Origin: Aldehydirespirator sp965116665
GTDB lineage: Bacteria; Actinomycetota; Acidimicrobiia; Acidimicrobiales; Aldehydirespiratoraceae
Direction: 5' to 3'
DNA: 64,000 nucleotides
NCBI GenBank assembly: GCA_965116665.1
Contig: OZ220709.1
Location: 1,116,001-1,180,000, forward strand
The position numbers were made by a program, and so were the translations under genes. Position 1 is the first letter of the stretch; each line of letters starts with the position of its first letter. Of this stretch, positions 62,056-64,000 are shown one piece after another. Below the pieces are notes generated by a model, which was not told the origin of the DNA, ran no database searches, and saw nothing but the letters and a program-made list of their open reading frames with translations.

Positions 62056-62966
62056 GCGTCACAACCGGAATCGAGAGCGCTCCCGGCGCCGCCGGAGGCT
62101 TCGAGCCCGACCGGCGGGCCCGGGCGCTGGTGGAGGCGCTGCCCTACATCCGGCGCTTCCGGGGCGAGGTGGTGGTCGTCAAGTACGGCGGCCACGCCAT
62201 GACCGACCCTGCTCTGGCGGCGTCCTTCGCCCGCGACATCGTCCTGGTGCGTTCCGTCGGCCTGCATCCGGTGGTCGTCCATGGCGGGGGGCCCCAGATC
62301 GGCGAGCTCCTGGCCCGCATGGGCAAGCAGAGCGAGTTCCGCGACGGCCTGCGGGTGACTGACGCCGAGACCCTCGAAGTGGCCCGGATGGTGCTCGTCG
62401 GCAAGGTCGGCCGGGACATCGTCAGCGCCATCAACGCGAACGGGGGAGAGGCCCTGGGGCTCTCCGGCGAGGACGGCAGTCTCGTCACCGCAGTGCCCCG
62501 GGATCCCGAACTGGGCTATGTCGGTGACGTCGCTTCGGTCGATCCCCGGATCATCGAGCGTCTCGTCAGCAGAGAGATCATCCCGGTCGTGTCGTCGATC
62601 GGCGCCGACACCTCCGGCCAGGCCTACAACATCAACGCCGACACCATCGCCTCGGCCCTGGCCGGCGCGCTCGGCGCGGCCAAGGTCGTGTACCTCACCG
62701 ACGTGCCCGGCCTGCTGGCGGACTCCTCGGACCCGTCGTCGCTGGTGAGCCGGGCCACGGTCACCGACGTGGAGGCCATGATCGCATCGGGCGCCGTCAA
62801 CGGCGGGATGATCCCCAAGGCTCAGGCCTGCATGGACGCGGTACAGGCCGGGGCCGGCTCCGCCCACATGCTCGACGGTCGCATACCCCATGCGGTGCTG
62901 CTCGAGCTGTTCACCGACGCGGGAATAGGAACAATGATCACTCAAGTGACCGAGGACCAGCCATGA
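62052..62966 (+). CDS. argB: Acetylglutamate kinase
   Basis: Second step of arginine synthesis and the usual point of arginine feedback. The 304 residues include VVKYGGHAMTD, VVHGGGPQIGELL, NINADTIASALAGALGAAKV and VNGGMIPK. The long N-terminal helix before the core (RRARALVEALPYIRRFRG) is typical of arginine-sensitive forms. Overlaps both neighbours by four bases. Confidence 0.95.
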   Translation: MSVTTGIESAPGAAGGFEPDRRARALVEALPYIRRFRGEVVVVKYGGHAMTDPALAASFARDIVLVRSVGLHPVVVHGGGPQIGELLARMGKQSEFRDGLRVTDAETLEVARMVLVGKVGRDIVSAINANGGEALGLSGEDGSLVTAVPRDPELGYVGDVASVDPRIIERLVSREIIPVVSSIGADTSGQAYNINADTIASALAGALGAAKVVYLTDVPGLLADSSDPSSLVSRATVTDVEAMIASGAVNGGMIPKAQACMDAVQAGAGSAHMLDGRIPHAVLLELFTDAGIGTMITQVTEDQP

Positions 62967-64000
62967 GCAGGGCCGCGCTGATGAACAACTACGGGACCCC
63001 GCCGGTGACGTTCGTGCGGGGCGAGGGCGCCGAGCTGTGGGACGACCGCGGCCGTCGCTACCTCGACTTCCTGTGCGGCCTAGCCGTCACCGGGCTGGGC
63101 CACGCCCATCCGGCGGTGACCGAGGCGGTCGCCTCCCAGGCGTCGACGCTGATCCACACATCCAACCTGTTCGCCAACGAACCGACGGCCGAGGTGGTGG
63201 AGACGCTCGACCGGCTGATCCGGTCCGGTCCCGGCGGCGACACCGAGCCCGGGAGGATCCTGTTCCAGAACTCCGGCGCGGAGGCAGTGGAGGCTGCCCT
63301 CAAGCTGGCTCGCAAGCACTGCGGGCGGGGCCGCCACGCGGTGGTGAGCGCCTACGGCTCGTTCCATGGCCGAACACTGGCCGCGCTGGCCGCCACGGGT
63401 CAGCCCACCAAGCATGAGCCCTTCCAGCCCATGCCGGAAGGCTTCCGTCATGTGCCCTTCGACGACATCGACGCCCTCGTATCGGCCCTGGATCCCTCCG
63501 TCGGCGCGGTCGTGCTGGAGTCGGTGCAGGGCGAGGGGGGCGTGATCCCGGCTGGTGACGGGTACCTGCAAGCCGTGCGGGAGGTGTGCGACGAGCGCGG
63601 CATCCTGCTGGTGCTAGACGAGATCCAGACCGGTCTGGCCCGCACCGGCCGGTGGTTCGGCTACCAGCACGCCGGGGTGCAGCCCGACATCGTGACCATG
63701 GCCAAGGCGTTGGGCAACGGTGTCCCGGTGGGCGCGGTGTGGGCTCGGGCCGAGGTCGCGGCCGCCTTCGGTCCCGGCGACCACGGCTCGACCTTCGCGG
63801 GCCAGCCGCTGGCCCTGGCCGCGGTACGGGCCGTGCTCACCGAACTCCAGGCCATGGACGCCCCGGCGGCGGCCAGCAGTCTCGGGGCCTCGCTCACCGA
63901 GCTGCTGGACAGCCTCGACGGGGTCGCCGGCGTCAGGGGTCGCGGCCTGCTGCTGGCCGCCGAGCTGTCCGAGGAAGCCAAACAGGGACGCACCGCCAAG
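62963..64000 (+). CDS. argD: Acetylornithine aminotransferase, 3' truncated by window
   Basis: PLP-dependent fourth step of the pathway. The frame is open from ATG 62963 to the window end (346 codons; family length about 390-400). Features: LFQNSGAEAVEAALKLARKH, SFHGRTLAALAATGQP, the Asp of LLVLDEIQTGLARTG and the PLP lysine in VTMAKALGNGVPVGAVW. It overlaps the argB stop (ATGA). The rest of the operon should follow outside the window. Confidence 0.95.
   Translation, partial: MSRAALMNNYGTPPVTFVRGEGAELWDDRGRRYLDFLCGLAVTGLGHAHPAVTEAVASQASTLIHTSNLFANEPTAEVVETLDRLIRSGPGGDTEPGRILFQNSGAEAVEAALKLARKHCGRGRHAVVSAYGSFHGRTLAALAATGQPTKHEPFQPMPEGFRHVPFDDIDALVSALDPSVGAVVLESVQGEGGVIPAGDGYLQAVREVCDERGILLVLDEIQTGLARTGRWFGYQHAGVQPDIVTMAKALGNGVPVGAVWARAEVAAAFGPGDHGSTFAGQPLALAAVRAVLTELQAMDAPAAASSLGASLTELLDSLDGVAGVRGRGLLLAAELSEEAKQGRTAK

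Overview
The window is 64 kb of high-GC, densely packed chromosome from an actinobacterium. Supporting signs are many GTG and TTG starts, the 103-residue actinobacterial integration host factor, a DUF948-DUF6167-alaS-ruvX-mltG cluster, a PriA that appears to lack its ATPase motif, and the order nusB / pyr operon / mihF / gmk / rpoZ / coaBC / metK / priA / def / fmt / rsmB. The class Acidimicrobiia is my best guess, from overall gene order and style; it is an inference, not a measured placement.

Layout. (1) 1-17.7 kb: core genes for the stringent response (RelA/SpoT, 5' end cut off), tRNA charging (hisS, aspS, alaS), recombination (rarA, ruvX), cell wall (mltG), the shikimate pathway (aroE, aroB, with a prepilin peptidase gene between them), a prolidase-like peptidase, efp and nusB. 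A VapBC toxin-antitoxin pair sits between aspS and rarA. (2) 17.7-32.1 kb: an accessory island of about 14 kb between nusB and pyrR, which are usually neighbours in actinobacteria. It starts with a repeat bearing terminal inverted repeats that overlaps the nusB stop codon. It carries an acetyltransferase, a SnoaL-like protein, a crotonase-like protein, a HAD phosphatase, a metallophosphoesterase, a second VapBC pair, a 13E12/HNH endonuclease, two unrecognised mini-genes and a two-gene DNA methyltransferase / PLD-helicase module. (3) 32.3-41.4 kb: the pyrimidine operon pyrR-pyrB-pyrC-carA-carB-pyrD-pyrF, mostly coupled by overlapping stop/start codons, with a PyrR-binding-like hairpin just ahead of the pyrR ribosome binding site. 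(4) 41.4-53.4 kb: mihF, gmk, rpoZ, coaBC, metK, priA, then (after a convergent methyltransferase) def, fmt, rsmB, a mogA-like gene, ribD and hisG. (5) 53.4-64 kb: a DUF1844 gene, infC-rpmI-rplT, a SpoU methyltransferase, pheS-pheT, and argC-argJ-argB-argD (argD cut by the window end).

The most notable element is the methyltransferase/helicase module at 24.1-32.1 kb. An Eco57I-class adenine methyltransferase gene is interrupted by 22 tetranucleotide units (GGTC/GGAC on the coding strand). As sequenced, the catalytic part runs through the repeat into a meaningless tail, while the target-recognition part continues in another frame. Losing one unit (or gaining two) would join them. This is the layout of a phase-variable restriction or phage-exclusion enzyme, here next to a large PLD-nuclease/SNF2-type helicase. 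Just after the repeat the DNA encodes two versions of the same recognition-domain entry motif in two different frames. Together these suggest a switchable defence module that I cannot assign with confidence to a named system.
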